Below, in pieces: positions 1 to 9,754 of a stretch of DNA of 64,000 nt; the stretch's first letter is position 1; the number at the start of each line of letters is the position of its first letter. The stretch is from NCBI GenBank assembly GCA_013823135.1, contig PNLP01000013.1, forward strand, positions 1-64,000. Reading direction: 5' to 3'. The translations under genes were made by a program, and so were the position numbers. The notes beneath the pieces are model-generated. The model worked only from the letters and a program-made list of their open reading frames with translations. It was not told the origin of the DNA and made no database searches. Source of the stretch: Planctomycetaceae bacterium. GTDB lineage: Bacteria; Planctomycetota; Planctomycetia; Gemmatales; Gemmataceae.

Positions 1-2
1 GC

Positions 3-149
3 GGCGGCCAGTTCCAGGGTGGATTCGGTGGCGGCCAGTTCCAGGGTGGATTCGGTGGCGGTCAACGGGGCTTCCAGGGCGGCGGCCAGTTCCAGGGCGG
101 ATTCGGTGGCGGTGGGAAGATCGGATTCAGCGGCGAATACGGCAACTGA
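3..149 (+). CDS. C-terminal end of a Gly/Gln/Phe-rich protein (partial)
   Basis: Only the last 48 codons are in the window; the gene begins upstream of base 1. The visible part is a low-complexity tail made of repeated GGQFQGGFGG units ending in KIGFSGEYGN and a TGA stop. It has no catalytic motif. Such tails occur on RNA-binding, surface and structural proteins, so no function can be assigned. A strong hairpin terminator follows 25 bases after the stop. Confidence 0.7.
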   Translation, partial: GGQFQGGFGGGQFQGGFGGGQRGFQGGGQFQGGFGGGGKIGFSGEYGN

Positions 150-173
150 TCCCGATTGAGCGCAGAACGCAAC

Positions 174-209
174 GACGGCCCGTGACTGGTTCACGGGCCG
201 TTCTTTTTT
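174..209 (+). terminator. Rho-independent terminator of the Gly-rich gene
   Basis: An 11-bp perfect stem (ACGGCCCGTGA and its complement, 4-base loop) is followed directly by TCTTTTTT. This is a canonical intrinsic terminator and one of the few in the window with a real T-run. Confidence 0.9.
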
Positions 210-255
210 GTACCTTGGGTCAAGAAACCCTCCTGCTTGGCAGTTGTTTCCGGAG

Positions 256-429
256 GATTCCGGACTTTGCCCGGATCATTCTGGGCTTCCTACGGTTATT
301 GTGAGACAAGAATTCGTCGCAACTGTATTATTCACCAGTTCTTGATAACGATCTGATAATCTTTCTTCCGGACATGTCTATGCTTCCTGAATGGTTCCAG
401 ACATGGGTGGGCAAATCGCCTGGAATCAA
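256..429 (+). repeat. Dispersed intergenic repeat, copy A
   Basis: This fills most of the 387-base gap before guaB. Bases 361-429 match the complement of 22595-22665 at about 62 of 69 positions. Bases 256-370 resemble 24781-24900: they share GATTCCGGACT, TCGCAACTG, CCAGTTCTTGA and TTCTTCCGGAC in the same order. The element is not palindromic, and the motif TTCCGGA recurs within it. Apart from this repeat and the promoter, nothing is seen in 150-536. Confidence 0.75.
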
Positions 430-496
430 GTGCTCGTGAACGAGCCTTTGCCCCTCAGCAAACCGGTTGCCATCGACTCACTTCGCCCCGGCTTCC

Positions 497-502
497 TATA
501 AT
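497..502 (+). promoter_or_regulatory. Probable -10 box for guaB
   Basis: A perfect TATAAT lies 35 bases before the guaB ATG. No convincing -35 hexamer is seen at 17 bases spacing; TTGCCA at 467 is too far upstream. Confidence 0.45.
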
Positions 503-536
503 CCCGTTCCACCCTTCACCGGAGCTGGGAGCCGTC

Positions 537-2036
537 ATGCACGACCGAATTGCTTACACGGGAATCACGTTCGACGACGTGCTGCTGGAACCGGGTTACA
601 GTGACCTCGTTCCCCGCGACACCGACGTTCGCACGCAACTGACCCGGAACGTCCGGATCAACATCCCGATCGTGTCCAGCCCGATGGACACCGTCACCGA
701 GAGCGAACTCGCCATCGCCTTGGCCCAGGAAGGCGGCATCGGGATCATCCACAAGAATCTCACGATCGCCCAGCAAACCCGCGAAGTGGACAAGGTTAAG
801 CGGAGCGAGAACGGCATCATCACCGATCCGATCACGCTCCCACCCGACGACACCGTTGGCCACGCTCGCCGCGTCATGGAAGAGCACCACGTCAGCGGCG
901 TACCCATCACGACTGGCGACGAAAAACAACTCAAGGGGATTCTCACCCGTCGCGACCTGAAGTTTCTGGACGACAACAACCAGAAACTCAGCGAGGTGAT
1001 GACCAGCAAGAACCTGGTCACGGCCCCGGAAAACACCACACTTGAGGTCGCGGAAAAAATCCTGACCCGAAATAAGGTGGAGAAACTTCTCCTGGTAGAC
1101 GATCAATTCAGACTGAAGGGGTTAATCACGATCAAGGACATCGACAAAATCTTGAAGTTCCCCAATGCGTGTAAAGATGCACGCGGGCGACTCAAAGTCG
1201 GTGCGGCGATCGGGGTCAACGATTTCGAGCGTGCCGCATCGCTAATCGAGGCTGGCGTGGACGTGCTGGTCGTGGACTCGGCCCACGGTCACAGTCGGAA
1301 TGTGATCGAGACAGTGCGGGGATTGAAGAAACGGCACACGATCGACGTGATCGCGGGGAATGTGGCGACGGCGGAAGGTGCGAAAGCCCTGGCCGACGCG
1401 GGAGCCGACTGTGTGAAGGCCGGCATAGGCCCTGGCTCGATCTGCACAACGCGGATCGTGTCGGGTGTGGGTGTGCCGCAGATGTCGGCGATTTCCAACG
1501 TGGCCAAGGGGCTTGAAGGCACGGGAGTGCCGCTGATCGCCGACGGCGGAATCCGATACTCCGGCGACATTACCAAGGCACTCGCGGGCGGAGCGTTCTC
1601 GGTCATGATCGGTGGGTTGTTCGCCGGGTTGGATGAAAGCCCCGGCCAGACGATCCTCTACCGTGGTCGGTCATTCAAACAGTATCGCGGAATGGGATCG
1701 CTTGGGGCGATGATGGCCGGCAGCGCCGACCGATATCAACAGTCCCGGGAGACAAACTCCGGGCAGCCCACGAACGGGAAATTGGTGCCGGAAGGGGTCG
1801 AGGGCCGAGTCCCGTACAAGGGCCACCTCGCCTCGTTCGTGTACCAGTTAGTTGGCGGCCTGCGGGCCGGTATGGGGTATTGCGGTTGCAAAACGCTGGA
1901 TGAACTCCGGGCAAAGGCTCGCTTCATCCAGGTGACCGCGGCGTCGGTCCAGGAGAGCCACCCGCATGACATCTTTATCACACACGAAGCCCCGAACTAC
2001 AGCTCCGCGGAAGCGAGCAGTGGGGACGGCGTTTAA
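537..2036 (+). CDS. guaB: Inosine-5'-monophosphate dehydrogenase
   Basis: Oxidises IMP to XMP with NAD, the committed step of GMP synthesis in the cytosol. The 499 residues match the usual length. The N-terminal half-barrel (TFDDVLLEP, residues 11-19) is followed by a CBS pair (about 95-205) and the catalytic loop [11 protein letters not shown] with Cys303 as nucleophile. The late flap (SADRYQQ) and the C-terminal [11 protein letters not shown] are present. The ATG is preceded by GGGAG. The last 71 bases overlap the start of the next gene. Preceded by repeat copy A. Confidence 0.98.
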   Translation: MHDRIAYTGITFDDVLLEPGYSDLVPRDTDVRTQLTRNVRINIPIVSSPMDTVTESELAIALAQEGGIGIIHKNLTIAQQTREVDKVKRSENGIITDPITLPPDDTVGHARRVMEEHHVSGVPITTGDEKQLKGILTRRDLKFLDDNNQKLSEVMTSKNLVTAPENTTLEVAEKILTRNKVEKLLLVDDQFRLKGLITIKDIDKILKFPNACKDARGRLKVGAAIGVNDFERAASLIEAGVDVLVVDSAHGHSRNVIETVRGLKKRHTIDVIAGNVATAEGAKALADAGADCVKAGIGPGSICTTRIVSGVGVPQMSAISNVAKGLEGTGVPLIADGGIRYSGDITKALAGGAFSVMIGGLFAGLDESPGQTILYRGRSFKQYRGMGSLGAMMAGSADRYQQSRETNSGQPTNGKLVPEGVEGRVPYKGHLASFVYQLVGGLRAGMGYCGCKTLDELRAKARFIQVTAASVQESHPHDIFITHEAPNYSSAEASSGDGV

Positions 2037-2775
2037 CCTCGCCTGCCTGCTCGGGGCGTGGACGGCGTTCGTGGGAACTGCCGCGGCACAGACCCCGGGC
2101 TTGCCTGGCCAGAGCGGCGTTCCCAGCGCCCAAACCGCGCCGCCGCTGGCTGTGCCTCTGCCGATCCCGCAACCCGCAATCGACCGGACTGCCGTCGCCG
2201 CGCAAGACGCGAAGGGCAAGGAGCAACCCAAGCTCCCGGCATCCGATCCGAGTCAGTACACGGTCCTTCCAGACCGGGAGAAGATTTTCGTGATCTACGA
2301 TGACGCTCAACTGGAGCGGATCATCATGAACAGTATTCGGGAGTCGGACAAAAAGCGTCAGGTGAAGATGGACGGCAACTACGAGTCCACCCTGCGTTTC
2401 CCACCGATGCCCGAGGTGGGGGCGGGGATACCGTTCCAGTCGAAAACATCGTCTTACCCGCCGATGCAGACGACGTACGACGCGCTCTTCGTGGTTCACC
2501 GCCGGTTGCACTTTGAAGAGAAGAACGCCGAGCGTTACGGCTGGGATCTCGGGATCATCCAGCCGATGGTCTCCGCACTGTACTTCTACCGCGACGTGGC
2601 AATGTGGCCGCAGAGCCTGGCCTCTGGCTTCGCCTACGGCTTCTGGGATACGAACGCGGGTAAGTGCCTGCCCGGCAGCCCGACGCCGTACTACCTGTAC
2701 CCGCCCGGCCTGACCATCACGGGTAGCGCGTTTGAAGGCGTGATCATCACGGGCCTGGCATTCGTCTTCCCGTGA
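1966..2775 (+). CDS. Exported protein of unknown function
   Basis: Has 269 residues. The N-terminus carries a basic stretch (PRKRAVG) and a hydrophobic core ending in GTAAAQ, a signal-peptide pattern. This supports the ATG at 1966 even though it overlaps guaB by 71 bases. A GTG at 2020 is possible but would lose the basic region. A Pro-rich linker follows, then a compact domain rich in Tyr/Phe/Trp (about 90-269) with no motif I recognise. Read directly after guaB, it may be co-transcribed, but no link to purine synthesis is implied. Confidence 0.75.
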   Translation: MTSLSHTKPRTTAPRKRAVGTAFNLACLLGAWTAFVGTAAAQTPGLPGQSGVPSAQTAPPLAVPLPIPQPAIDRTAVAAQDAKGKEQPKLPASDPSQYTVLPDREKIFVIYDDAQLERIIMNSIRESDKKRQVKMDGNYESTLRFPPMPEVGAGIPFQSKTSSYPPMQTTYDALFVVHRRLHFEEKNAERYGWDLGIIQPMVSALYFYRDVAMWPQSLASGFAYGFWDTNAGKCLPGSPTPYYLYPPGLTITGSAFEGVIITGLAFVFP

Positions 2776-2785
2776 CCAATCAGAA

Positions 2786-2895
2786 GTTTCGAGTTTCGCG
2801 TTCAACGTTTCGAGTTCCGGCATTGGGTCGGGTCGCATACGATGTGTGTGCCCAAACCCATCGGAACTCGAAACGTTGAACGCGAAACTCGAAAC
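2786..2895. repeat. Palindromic element, GTTTCGAG family, copy 1
   Basis: Perfect 33-bp inverted arms (2786-2818 and 2863-2895) separated by 44 bases. The arms are built on degenerate GTTTCGAG units. The right arm encodes codons 7-17 of hemW. A relative lies at 44106-44212. Confidence 0.95.
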
Positions 2896-4186
2896 GGTTT
2901 CTTGGCTCAATCCACCCGCCGCTTACCTCCACGTTCCGTTTTGTGCGCATCACTGCGGCTACTGCGACTTCGCGGTGACCGCCGGAAGCGATCACCTCAT
3001 CGACCACTACCTCGATGCCATCGCTACAGAACTGGCGACACTTGGAGCACCGCGACTGGTCGAAACAATCTTCATCGGCGGCGGCACACCGACCTACCCG
3101 AGCGTCCAGCAACTCGATCGTTTGCTGACGGCCGTGAATCGCTGGCTGCCATTACAGGATTCGGGATTCAGGATTCGGGATTCAGGGGCGAGAAATCCGT
3201 CTTTCCTGAATCCTGGATCCCGAATCCCGAATCCTGCTCCGGAGTTTTCCATTGAATCAACGCCCGATAGCCTGACCGACGAGAAGGCCGCGATCTTCGC
3301 GGCACACGGCGGAACGCGGGTGAGCATCGGGGTGCAGTCGTTCCGGCCCGAGTCGCTCGCGGCGCTGGATCGCCGTCACACGGCCAGCCAGATTCCTCTC
3401 GCGGTCGAGGCCGTTCGCAAGCACGGGTTGCACCTCTCCCTTGACTTGATCTTCGCGGCTCCCGGATCAACACTGGCCACGTGGGCGGCTGACCTTGATG
3501 CTGCAATCGCATTTGCCCCAGATCACATTTCGACCTACGGCCTCACCTACGAGAAGGGGACGCCGCTGTGGAAGCAAAGGCGAACCGGCCTGGTCACGGC
3601 GGTGAGTGAAGACGACGAACTGGCCATGTACGAACTGGCCATCGACCGGTTATCCGCAGCGGGGTTCGAGCACTACGAGGTGAGCAACTTCGCCCGGCCA
3701 GGGTTCCGTACTCGTCACAACGAACACTACTGGGCGAACAATGCGTACTACGGGTTCGGTGTGGGAGCAGCACGCTACGTGCAAGGCGTGCGGGAACTGA
3801 ACACCCGCGACACGAAGGCATACATTCGCAAAGTGCTATCGGGTGAATCGCCCACATTTCAGACGGAACAACTCGAACCGCGTGACCGAGCGTTCGAGAC
3901 GGTCGGCACGCAACTCCGACGCAGGTCCGGCATCAACCGCTCGCAATTCCATGAGCAGACAGGCTTCCAACTCGATGCGTTGTTGGGCAACCATCTCACG
4001 CAACTGCTGAGCCTCGGGCTGTTAGGCGACGATGGCCAGTCGGTGTGTCTCACGCCGCGCGGATTGGTTGTGGCAGACGGGGTGATCGAAGAGTTGATGA
4101 AGGCGAACGACGGAAGCACGAAGGGGAACCTCGTGCCCCCCGTCGTCCGGCAGTTCTCGTTCGATACTCCGCGCGGCGGAGAATGA
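2846..4186 (+). CDS. hemW: Radical SAM protein, HemW-like heme chaperone
   Basis: HemW proteins bind heme and an iron-sulfur cluster. Older annotations call them oxygen-independent coproporphyrinogen III oxidase-like. The radical SAM motif CAHHCGYC (Cys33, 37, 40) and FIGGGTPTYPS are clear, with family features LHLSLDLIFAAPGS and SNFARPGFRTRHNEHYW. All in-frame start codons (GTG 2846, TTG 2876) lie in or beside a palindromic element, so the true start is uncertain. A second, different palindromic element (3155-3236) is read in frame as residues 104-131 between the NRWLPL and EFSIES blocks, which are normally close together. The frame stays open across both. Confidence 0.92.
   Translation: MCPNPSELETLNAKLETVSWLNPPAAYLHVPFCAHHCGYCDFAVTAGSDHLIDHYLDAIATELATLGAPRLVETIFIGGGTPTYPSVQQLDRLLTAVNRWLPLQDSGFRIRDSGARNPSFLNPGSRIPNPAPEFSIESTPDSLTDEKAAIFAAHGGTRVSIGVQSFRPESLAALDRRHTASQIPLAVEAVRKHGLHLSLDLIFAAPGSTLATWAADLDAAIAFAPDHISTYGLTYEKGTPLWKQRRTGLVTAVSEDDELAMYELAIDRLSAAGFEHYEVSNFARPGFRTRHNEHYWANNAYYGFGVGAARYVQGVRELNTRDTKAYIRKVLSGESPTFQTEQLEPRDRAFETVGTQLRRRSGINRSQFHEQTGFQLDALLGNHLTQLLSLGLLGDDGQSVCLTPRGLVVADGVIEELMKANDGSTKGNLVPPVVRQFSFDTPRGGE
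3155..3236. repeat. Palindromic element, GATTCGG family, in frame inside hemW
   Basis: Two 32-base arms (3155-3186 and 3205-3236) match at 29 of 32 positions around an 18-base loop. Each arm is a run of GATTCGG/GATTCAG units. It lies wholly within hemW and is translated without a stop. Confidence 0.93.
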
Positions 4187-4202
4187 TGCGTTTGGGCGTC
4201 GG

Positions 4203-4264
4203 GTCCGAGCCCGAGCGCCGAGCGAGGGTTTGCGTTGATCCTCGCTTGGCGCTCGGGCTCGGAC
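4203..4264. repeat. Palindromic element, TCCGAGCCCGAGCGCC family, copy 1
   Basis: Arms 4203-4227 and 4240-4264 match at 24 of 25 bases. A small hairpin follows at 4284-4302 (CCGGGGT/ACCCCGG). It lies between the convergent hemW and the large secreted gene and could stop transcription from both sides, but there is no T-run. Relatives are at 37990-38097 and 47896-48030. Confidence 0.9.
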
Positions 4265-4336
4265 TTCGTGTGGCCAACGTGAACCGGGGTCACAGACCCC
4301 GGCTACAAAACTGTTCTCCCATTTCTGGGAGGTGGT

Positions 4337-7300
4337 CTACGCCTTGATGAGCACGGCCCCCTGCCCGTTCATCAGTGTGATACTCGTAATCACCGAACCG
4401 AGCGTTCCGTCGGCGTTGACGGCCCGGTAGCTACCACCGAGTTGGTGCGTCGTCGCGGTGGTGCTGGCCGTGGTTCCCTCTGGCTTGCCGGTGGCATACG
4501 ACAGGGGCTTGTACAGCACCAGAGCGTTGGTGTATTGCCGCGAGAGCACCTGATACGTCAGAGCCGTATTCGATGGGTCAAGTCCCGAGGCGAATACCTT
4601 CATCGCCGCGGTTGGCGTTCCGACATTCACCTTCACCGCTTCCGACCAGTGTTGTGTCCACGTCGAGGAGGGATTCCACCCACCATTAAAGTTCAGGAAC
4701 GTTCGCTCGGGGTCTGCCAAGAGGTAGTAGTAGGAGAGCGTGGCAATCTGCGTCCGAGGATCAGTTGGCGAAGTGTTCCCCGGGTGGCTATCGATCACCA
4801 GATACTTCGCACCCGCAGCCAGTCGCTGGGAAATCAAGTTCGCGAGATCGCCCACCTCGGCCCAGTTCGCCTCGGTCGGACGGAGGGCGAACTCCTCGTA
4901 CACTCCTGCCACGCCTGCCGCGATGTAGTTCGCATCGGTCCCACCACCAGCCGTGTTGGCCAGCACCCACTTCGGAACGATGGCCCGGCTCACCGCGGTC
5001 ATCAACGCCCCCGAGTCGATGTTGTACGTGGTCGTTGGCTCCAGCACCGATACGCCGGTGAAGGGAACCTTGCCCAGGGCGTTGTCCATGAAGATGCCGT
5101 CGGCTAATGGATTCGCGTTGAGGATGCGGACGTGGTAGTCCGCGGCCCAGTGACGAACCTCCGCAGCCGACGGGTTGGTGACGAACCGCATCTGCCCGTA
5201 GTACGGGTAGAACAGCCGCGACTCATACACGAATCGTGCATCGCTGCCCACCTTGCGGTTCGCGTACTCGGCATCACTCAGGTAGCCATTGCCGTTCTTG
5301 TCGGCAGCGTAGTCGAACGTCGGGATCGTTCCCTTGTCTGTGCCGTTGGCACCCACGTAGTCGCGGCCGAAAATGGTCTTCAGCACGGGAGCCTGGGCAG
5401 CGGTTCCCGCCGTCGTTCGCATCCGCACGTAGTAGAGGCGGTCGCTGCTGCCAACCGAGGAGGGTACCCAGTCTGGAGGCGGATCAAATGTGATCTGCCC
5501 CGACTGCTTGAACCCGTTCGTGCCGTCTTTTACGAGTGTCAGCGTTTTCCAGGCGGTTGGCTTCCCGTTCGCGTCCACGGCACTGGCGTACTCCCAACTT
5601 CCCGACCACCCCGTGGAGGCTGCGGTGGTGAGTGTGACGTTCATTTCGCGGAACTTATCGGTGTAGCCAACGGCCGTGGTGGTCCCCGCTGCGCCGAGGC
5701 TCACGCTCGTGGTTCTCGCACCGCGAGCGGCCGCGGTGACATCAGTCGCGGTGGTGCTGCCGGCCGCTGTCTGATACACGCCCCAAAACCAGTTCACTGG
5801 TTGCGAGGACGGGCTTTGACCACTGAACGCCGTGGGTTTCGACACGTGGAAGAACGCTGATTCGCGTGAGACACCGACCCGGTCCGCATAACTCAACCAG
5901 TCGGTCAGTAAGCTCTGGTAAAGGTTGCTGACGTTGCTGTAAATCAACTGTGGGGTGTTGGGCGATGTCGCCTGTATCGTGGCCAGGTATTGCGGGTTCG
6001 GGATCACGAGATCGATGGAGTTCAGGAGTAGATTCTTCTCGAACGTCCCCATCGGGTTGCCACTGTAAGCCAGTTGTGCGAGGCGGATCCAGGAGTAGTG
6101 TTTCGGGATCGTCGGAACCGGAATCGGAGTCGCGTTCGGATTAGAAGTTGTGAAGTTGTATTCACCGATCCCGAGATTCCCGGCCGCATCGAACGCGCGA
6201 ACCTTGAGCGTGTAGCTTCCGTTCGAGAGCATCGATGTGTCCAGAGTCCAGTTCGCTGGGCTACCAGTCGAGACCGCACGCAGCACGCCGCCAATCCAGA
6301 ATTCGACCCGGACCGGTGAGTTCGTCACGGTCGCCTTGAAGGTGACCTCGCCAGTCAGCAGAGGGCCACCAGTTACTGGTGCGACACTCACCACCGGATC
6401 GTTGGCCGCACTCATCGGCTGGGCCTGGAAGTCATCGAAATTCACCGTGCCCGAGTACTGGGCTTTTCGCACGACGCCCGCGAGGCCGGCCGCGGTTATT
6501 GCCGTGTCCTGCACTTCCAAAGCCACGTCGGGTGTGTCCGACCACGTTCCAGCAGGGGTCAGCCATTGGCCCGTGTCAGCCCGGCTGACGGTTACCCGAA
6601 GGCGGCTCCCTTCTGCCACAAGCCGAACGCGGAGCCACTTGGAACTCAGGTAATCGGTAGACTTGAGAGTCGCCAGAACCGTTTCGGCACCGTTCACGAC
6701 GCGAACGAGTGTGACGTTGACGCCGCGAGTGACCCTCGCCTCGTAGTACGTTGGCGTCGCGGTGTTCACGTTCGAGCCGCGAACGAACACGCCGGCCGGC
6801 ACGATCCCATCCGCGTACATTGCGGCCGAGGCGTCCACATCGGCGGGCATCGCGGTTGTGGTCCACGCTCGTGATGCGGTCGTCGATCCGCCGGTTGAGG
6901 CCAACCCGTTCGATGGGCTCAGCGCGATTGCCGACGAGACTCCGAACCCGCCGGGGTTACCTCCGGTCCACGTCTGCCATCCGACAGGAATGGCCCCCGT
7001 TGTGGTCGTGTCGAACGACTCCTTCACCACCGCGCTCGGTGTGACGACCGGCGGTGGCACGGGGACGCTCGACTCGCCCGGTGTGATCGTGAACGTATCG
7101 AGTTTCACCGCTCCCGAGTACGCCCGGGCGCGGCCAACGCCAGCAAGGCCGGTCGCCGTTGTCAGGGTGGTTGTAGCAGTCAGTGCGGTTGTTGCTGCGG
7201 CCTGCCAGGTGCCATTTGTGTTCAAGAACTGCCCCGTGTCGGATCGGGTCACCTGAACAGTCGCGGTCGTGCCAGTTGGGACGAGCGAGACCCGCACCCA

Positions 7301-7768
7301 CTTCGAGGACACATACGCCGAACTAGGACTGGTGAGCGAAGCGAGGACACGGACGCTACCGTTCGTGACCTCCCACAACTGGACGTTCAGACCACGAGTC
7401 ACAACAGCCGCAAGGTAACTCGGCGTTTGCGTGCCAAGGTTCGTGCCGCGAGCGAAGACGAAGGCGCGGACGAGTGAATCGGCATAAAGCGTGGCAGCGA
7501 CACCATCGTCACGAAAGACGGTCTGCCCGGACCATGTGAGGGCTGACGTGGAACTTCCTGCGTTGGTGACAAGGCCGACCGACCCATCGACACCCTGGGC
7601 GCTGGCGGTTCCAAAGGCTGCTGTTCCGTCGCTGCTCCATCGGTTCCAGTCTGTCGGGAGTCCGGGGAGTGCGGCTGTGTCAAAGGTTTCGGTAATTGGG
7701 GATGTGGCGGGAACTTCTCGTGCTTCAAGGAATTCAATGCGCAGACGTGTCCGGTTGGGTTCCGTCAT
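4337..7768 (-). CDS. Large secreted protein with LEAREVPA motif and glycoside-hydrolase-like domain
   Basis: Has 1143 residues. The N-terminus TRLRIEFLEAREVPA is the leader motif common on exported planctomycete proteins. Two similar beta-rich repeats follow (about 24-230 and 245-455; both contain ATxxSxALTW-type and YSGxVxxDxF segments), which look like LamG/jelly-roll domains. Next come an Ig-like domain (about 460-540) and a C-terminal region resembling putative glycoside hydrolases that end in an FMDNALG-type strand. An EF-hand-like loop (DKNGNGYLSDAE) lies in the last third. The domain order suggests an extracellular carbohydrate-binding enzyme; the substrate cannot be read. The gene stands alone, with a 385-base gap upstream. 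Confidence 0.8.
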   Translation of the reverse strand: MTEPNRTRLRIEFLEAREVPATSPITETFDTAALPGLPTDWNRWSSDGTAAFGTASAQGVDGSVGLVTNAGSSTSALTWSGQTVFRDDGVAATLYADSLVRAFVFARGTNLGTQTPSYLAAVVTRGLNVQLWEVTNGSVRVLASLTSPSSAYVSSKWVRVSLVPTGTTATVQVTRSDTGQFLNTNGTWQAAATTALTATTTLTTATGLAGVGRARAYSGAVKLDTFTITPGESSVPVPPPVVTPSAVVKESFDTTTTGAIPVGWQTWTGGNPGGFGVSSAIALSPSNGLASTGGSTTASRAWTTTAMPADVDASAAMYADGIVPAGVFVRGSNVNTATPTYYEARVTRGVNVTLVRVVNGAETVLATLKSTDYLSSKWLRVRLVAEGSRLRVTVSRADTGQWLTPAGTWSDTPDVALEVQDTAITAAGLAGVVRKAQYSGTVNFDDFQAQPMSAANDPVVSVAPVTGGPLLTGEVTFKATVTNSPVRVEFWIGGVLRAVSTGSPANWTLDTSMLSNGSYTLKVRAFDAAGNLGIGEYNFTTSNPNATPIPVPTIPKHYSWIRLAQLAYSGNPMGTFEKNLLLNSIDLVIPNPQYLATIQATSPNTPQLIYSNVSNLYQSLLTDWLSYADRVGVSRESAFFHVSKPTAFSGQSPSSQPVNWFWGVYQTAAGSTTATDVTAAARGARTTSVSLGAAGTTTAVGYTDKFREMNVTLTTAASTGWSGSWEYASAVDANGKPTAWKTLTLVKDGTNGFKQSGQITFDPPPDWVPSSVGSSDRLYYVRMRTTAGTAAQAPVLKTIFGRDYVGANGTDKGTIPTFDYAADKNGNGYLSDAEYANRKVGSDARFVYESRLFYPYYGQMRFVTNPSAAEVRHWAADYHVRILNANPLADGIFMDNALGKVPFTGVSVLEPTTTYNIDSGALMTAVSRAIVPKWVLANTAGGGTDANYIAAGVAGVYEEFALRPTEANWAEVGDLANLISQRLAAGAKYLVIDSHPGNTSPTDPRTQIATLSYYYLLADPERTFLNFNGGWNPSSTWTQHWSEAVKVNVGTPTAAMKVFASGLDPSNTALTYQVLSRQYTNALVLYKPLSYATGKPEGTTASTTATTHQLGGSYRAVNADGTLGSVITSITLMNGQGAVLIKA

Positions 7769-8153
7769 GTGCGTCCTTGCTCTAGTGGGGCGATCGAAGT
7801 TGTCTCATGAAAGGTTCGGCGGACGGGTGGGTATTCGCGGACGAAATGCGGGGCAACTGACAACAGATGGGCGTCGTCGCGCTGTCACGACGCAGAGGAT
7901 GGGCGCGAAGCGTACGACATGACTCTTTTCACATGGGCTCGGGCGAGAAGCGGTTCCGACTCGGGCGAGTCTGCCGTTCGCGGGGATGGTGTAGTTCGCG
8001 GGTGTCTTGCCGCTTCGCGAGCGGGAGTGGGCCGAGTAACGGGCGGAGAAGTCACGTGATGAAGAGAGTTAACCGAGACCGGACAAGGGGCACAACCAGC
8101 GTCAGCAAGCGCACCCAGAGCATCCGCCCTGGGTGCCTCACAGGGGAAATCTC
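7769..8153. other. Gene-free interval between the secreted protein and pyk
   Basis: 385 bases lie upstream of the large secreted gene and downstream of pyk (both minus strand). It holds a hairpin at about 8110-8137 (GCACCCAG/CTGGGTGC) just after the pyk stop, which could act in termination. No other gene, promoter box or long repeat is seen. Confidence 0.5.
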
Positions 8154-9593
8154 TCACGGCTCCCCGGATTCTCCACCGGAGCCAACCCGCACGATCCGCA
8201 CGGTCGGGCAATGAGGGCCGCCTTCGATGGGGTGTCCCCCGACAAGGACAAGTAACTCCCCGGCTGTCACGGCTCCCGCACGGTAGGCATCCTGAACGGC
8301 GGCGGCCAGGCGATCGGTTCCGGGTGCGGTTGGCGACATCCGCACGCCCGCAATCCCCCACACCATCGCCAGGCCCCGCACAATCGCATCCGTCGGCGCG
8401 ACCGCGACGACCTGAGCCTTCGGCCGGTGTCGGACAATGAGCCTCGCCATGCGCCCCGACAGGGTGGGTGTAACAATCGCGGCCGCTCCGATGTCGCGGG
8501 CCAAATCGCAGACTCCCAACGTCAGCGGGTCGTCGATGCCAGCTTCCGGGTGGAAGTATCCCGTGCCGGCGACCGCACCCGACGAGTGAACGTGCGATTC
8601 CGTTTCGACCGCGATTCGATGCATACACTTTACCGCCTCGACAGGATATTCGCCGACCGCAGTCTCACCCGAGAGCATGACCGCATCGGTTCCGTCGAAG
8701 ATCGCGTTGGCCACATCGCTGGCCTCAGCGCGGGTAGGTCGCGGGTTCTCTCGCATCGAGTCGAGCATGTCGGTCGCGGTGATCACAGGCTTGCCGGCGG
8801 CCCGGGCCTCGGCGATGAGCATCTTCTGGACGGTTGGCACCCGTTCGAGTGGAATCTCGACGCCAAGGTCACCACGCGCCACCATGATGGCATCGAACGC
8901 CGCGACGATCGCTTTCGCACGGCTAACCGCCTCGGGGCGCTCGATCTTCGCGAGAACCGGAACCTTGAGCCCAACGGCAGCGCACGCGGCACGAACATCG
9001 GCAGCCGCTTCAGGACCGCGAACGAACGACACGGCGACCCAATCGACGCCGGCACGGGCTGCGACATCGAGCGCAACCCGGTCTCGCGGCGTAATGGTGG
9101 CGATGGTCAACGGTGTGTCGGGTAGGTTCAATCCCTTGTTGGGCTTCAGCGTTCCACCCACGACAACCATGGCCTTCAGTTCACCGCCGCCAACGCTGGT
9201 CGCTTCGAGTTGAAGCCGACCGTCGTCGAGGAGCATCCGCTGTCCGGGGCGCACATCCGCGAGGATCTCGGGTTCCGTCAAAATCAGGTCATCGGGGTGA
9301 CGCGGCTCGTGGGAAAGCGAGAACGTGACCGTTTCGCCAGGAGCCAACTCACGCGCGGTAGCCATCTTGACGCGTAACTTGGGTCCGGGCAGATCGGCCA
9401 TCACACCCGCGATTTTCCCCACGCGATCGGCCGCAGCGCGAAAGCGGGCTACGTTCGCGATGTGCTCCTCGGCGGTGCCGTGCGAAAAGTTGATGCGGGC
9501 AACATCGACCCCGGCTCGGAGGATTGATTCGAGTTGCTCGGGGGTGGACGTGACTGGCCCGAGGGTTGCCACGATCTTGGTTCGCCGAGGCAT
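8154..9593 (-). CDS. pyk: Pyruvate kinase
   Basis: Converts phosphoenolpyruvate and ADP to pyruvate and ATP, the last step of glycolysis. The 479 residues cover the barrel, the B domain and the regulatory C-domain. Visible motifs: TKIVATLGP at the start, RINFSHG, DLPGPKLRVK, AKIERPEA, MVARGDLGVEIP and ITATDMLDSM (the family usually has ATQMLESM), then AVMLSGETAVGEYP. The C-terminal domain is complete. No partner gene is close; the neighbours are a secreted protein and a membrane protein read away from it. Confidence 0.97.
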   Translation of the reverse strand: MPRRTKIVATLGPVTSTPEQLESILRAGVDVARINFSHGTAEEHIANVARFRAAADRVGKIAGVMADLPGPKLRVKMATARELAPGETVTFSLSHEPRHPDDLILTEPEILADVRPGQRMLLDDGRLQLEATSVGGGELKAMVVVGGTLKPNKGLNLPDTPLTIATITPRDRVALDVAARAGVDWVAVSFVRGPEAAADVRAACAAVGLKVPVLAKIERPEAVSRAKAIVAAFDAIMVARGDLGVEIPLERVPTVQKMLIAEARAAGKPVITATDMLDSMRENPRPTRAEASDVANAIFDGTDAVMLSGETAVGEYPVEAVKCMHRIAVETESHVHSSGAVAGTGYFHPEAGIDDPLTLGVCDLARDIGAAAIVTPTLSGRMARLIVRHRPKAQVVAVAPTDAIVRGLAMVWGIAGVRMSPTAPGTDRLAAAVQDAYRAGAVTAGELLVLVGGHPIEGGPHCPTVRIVRVGSGGESGEP

Positions 9594-9754
9594 ACGCGGT
9601 TCTCGTTGAGGGTGAGCGAAACAACCGAGCTTCCGGACTCATCACGAGAGCAATGGGAGAGCGGAGCCGACCGACATTCTGGAGAGGTGGGAGAGGTTCG
9701 TTACGACAGTTCTAAAGTAACCAGCACGCTCCGTGAAGGGGATAGAGGTGATGT

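Noticed and set aside
3155..3236. hemW as a frameshifted or broken gene because of the odd segment
   Set aside because: The frame continues through the palindrome and all later family motifs are present, so the gene appears intact.
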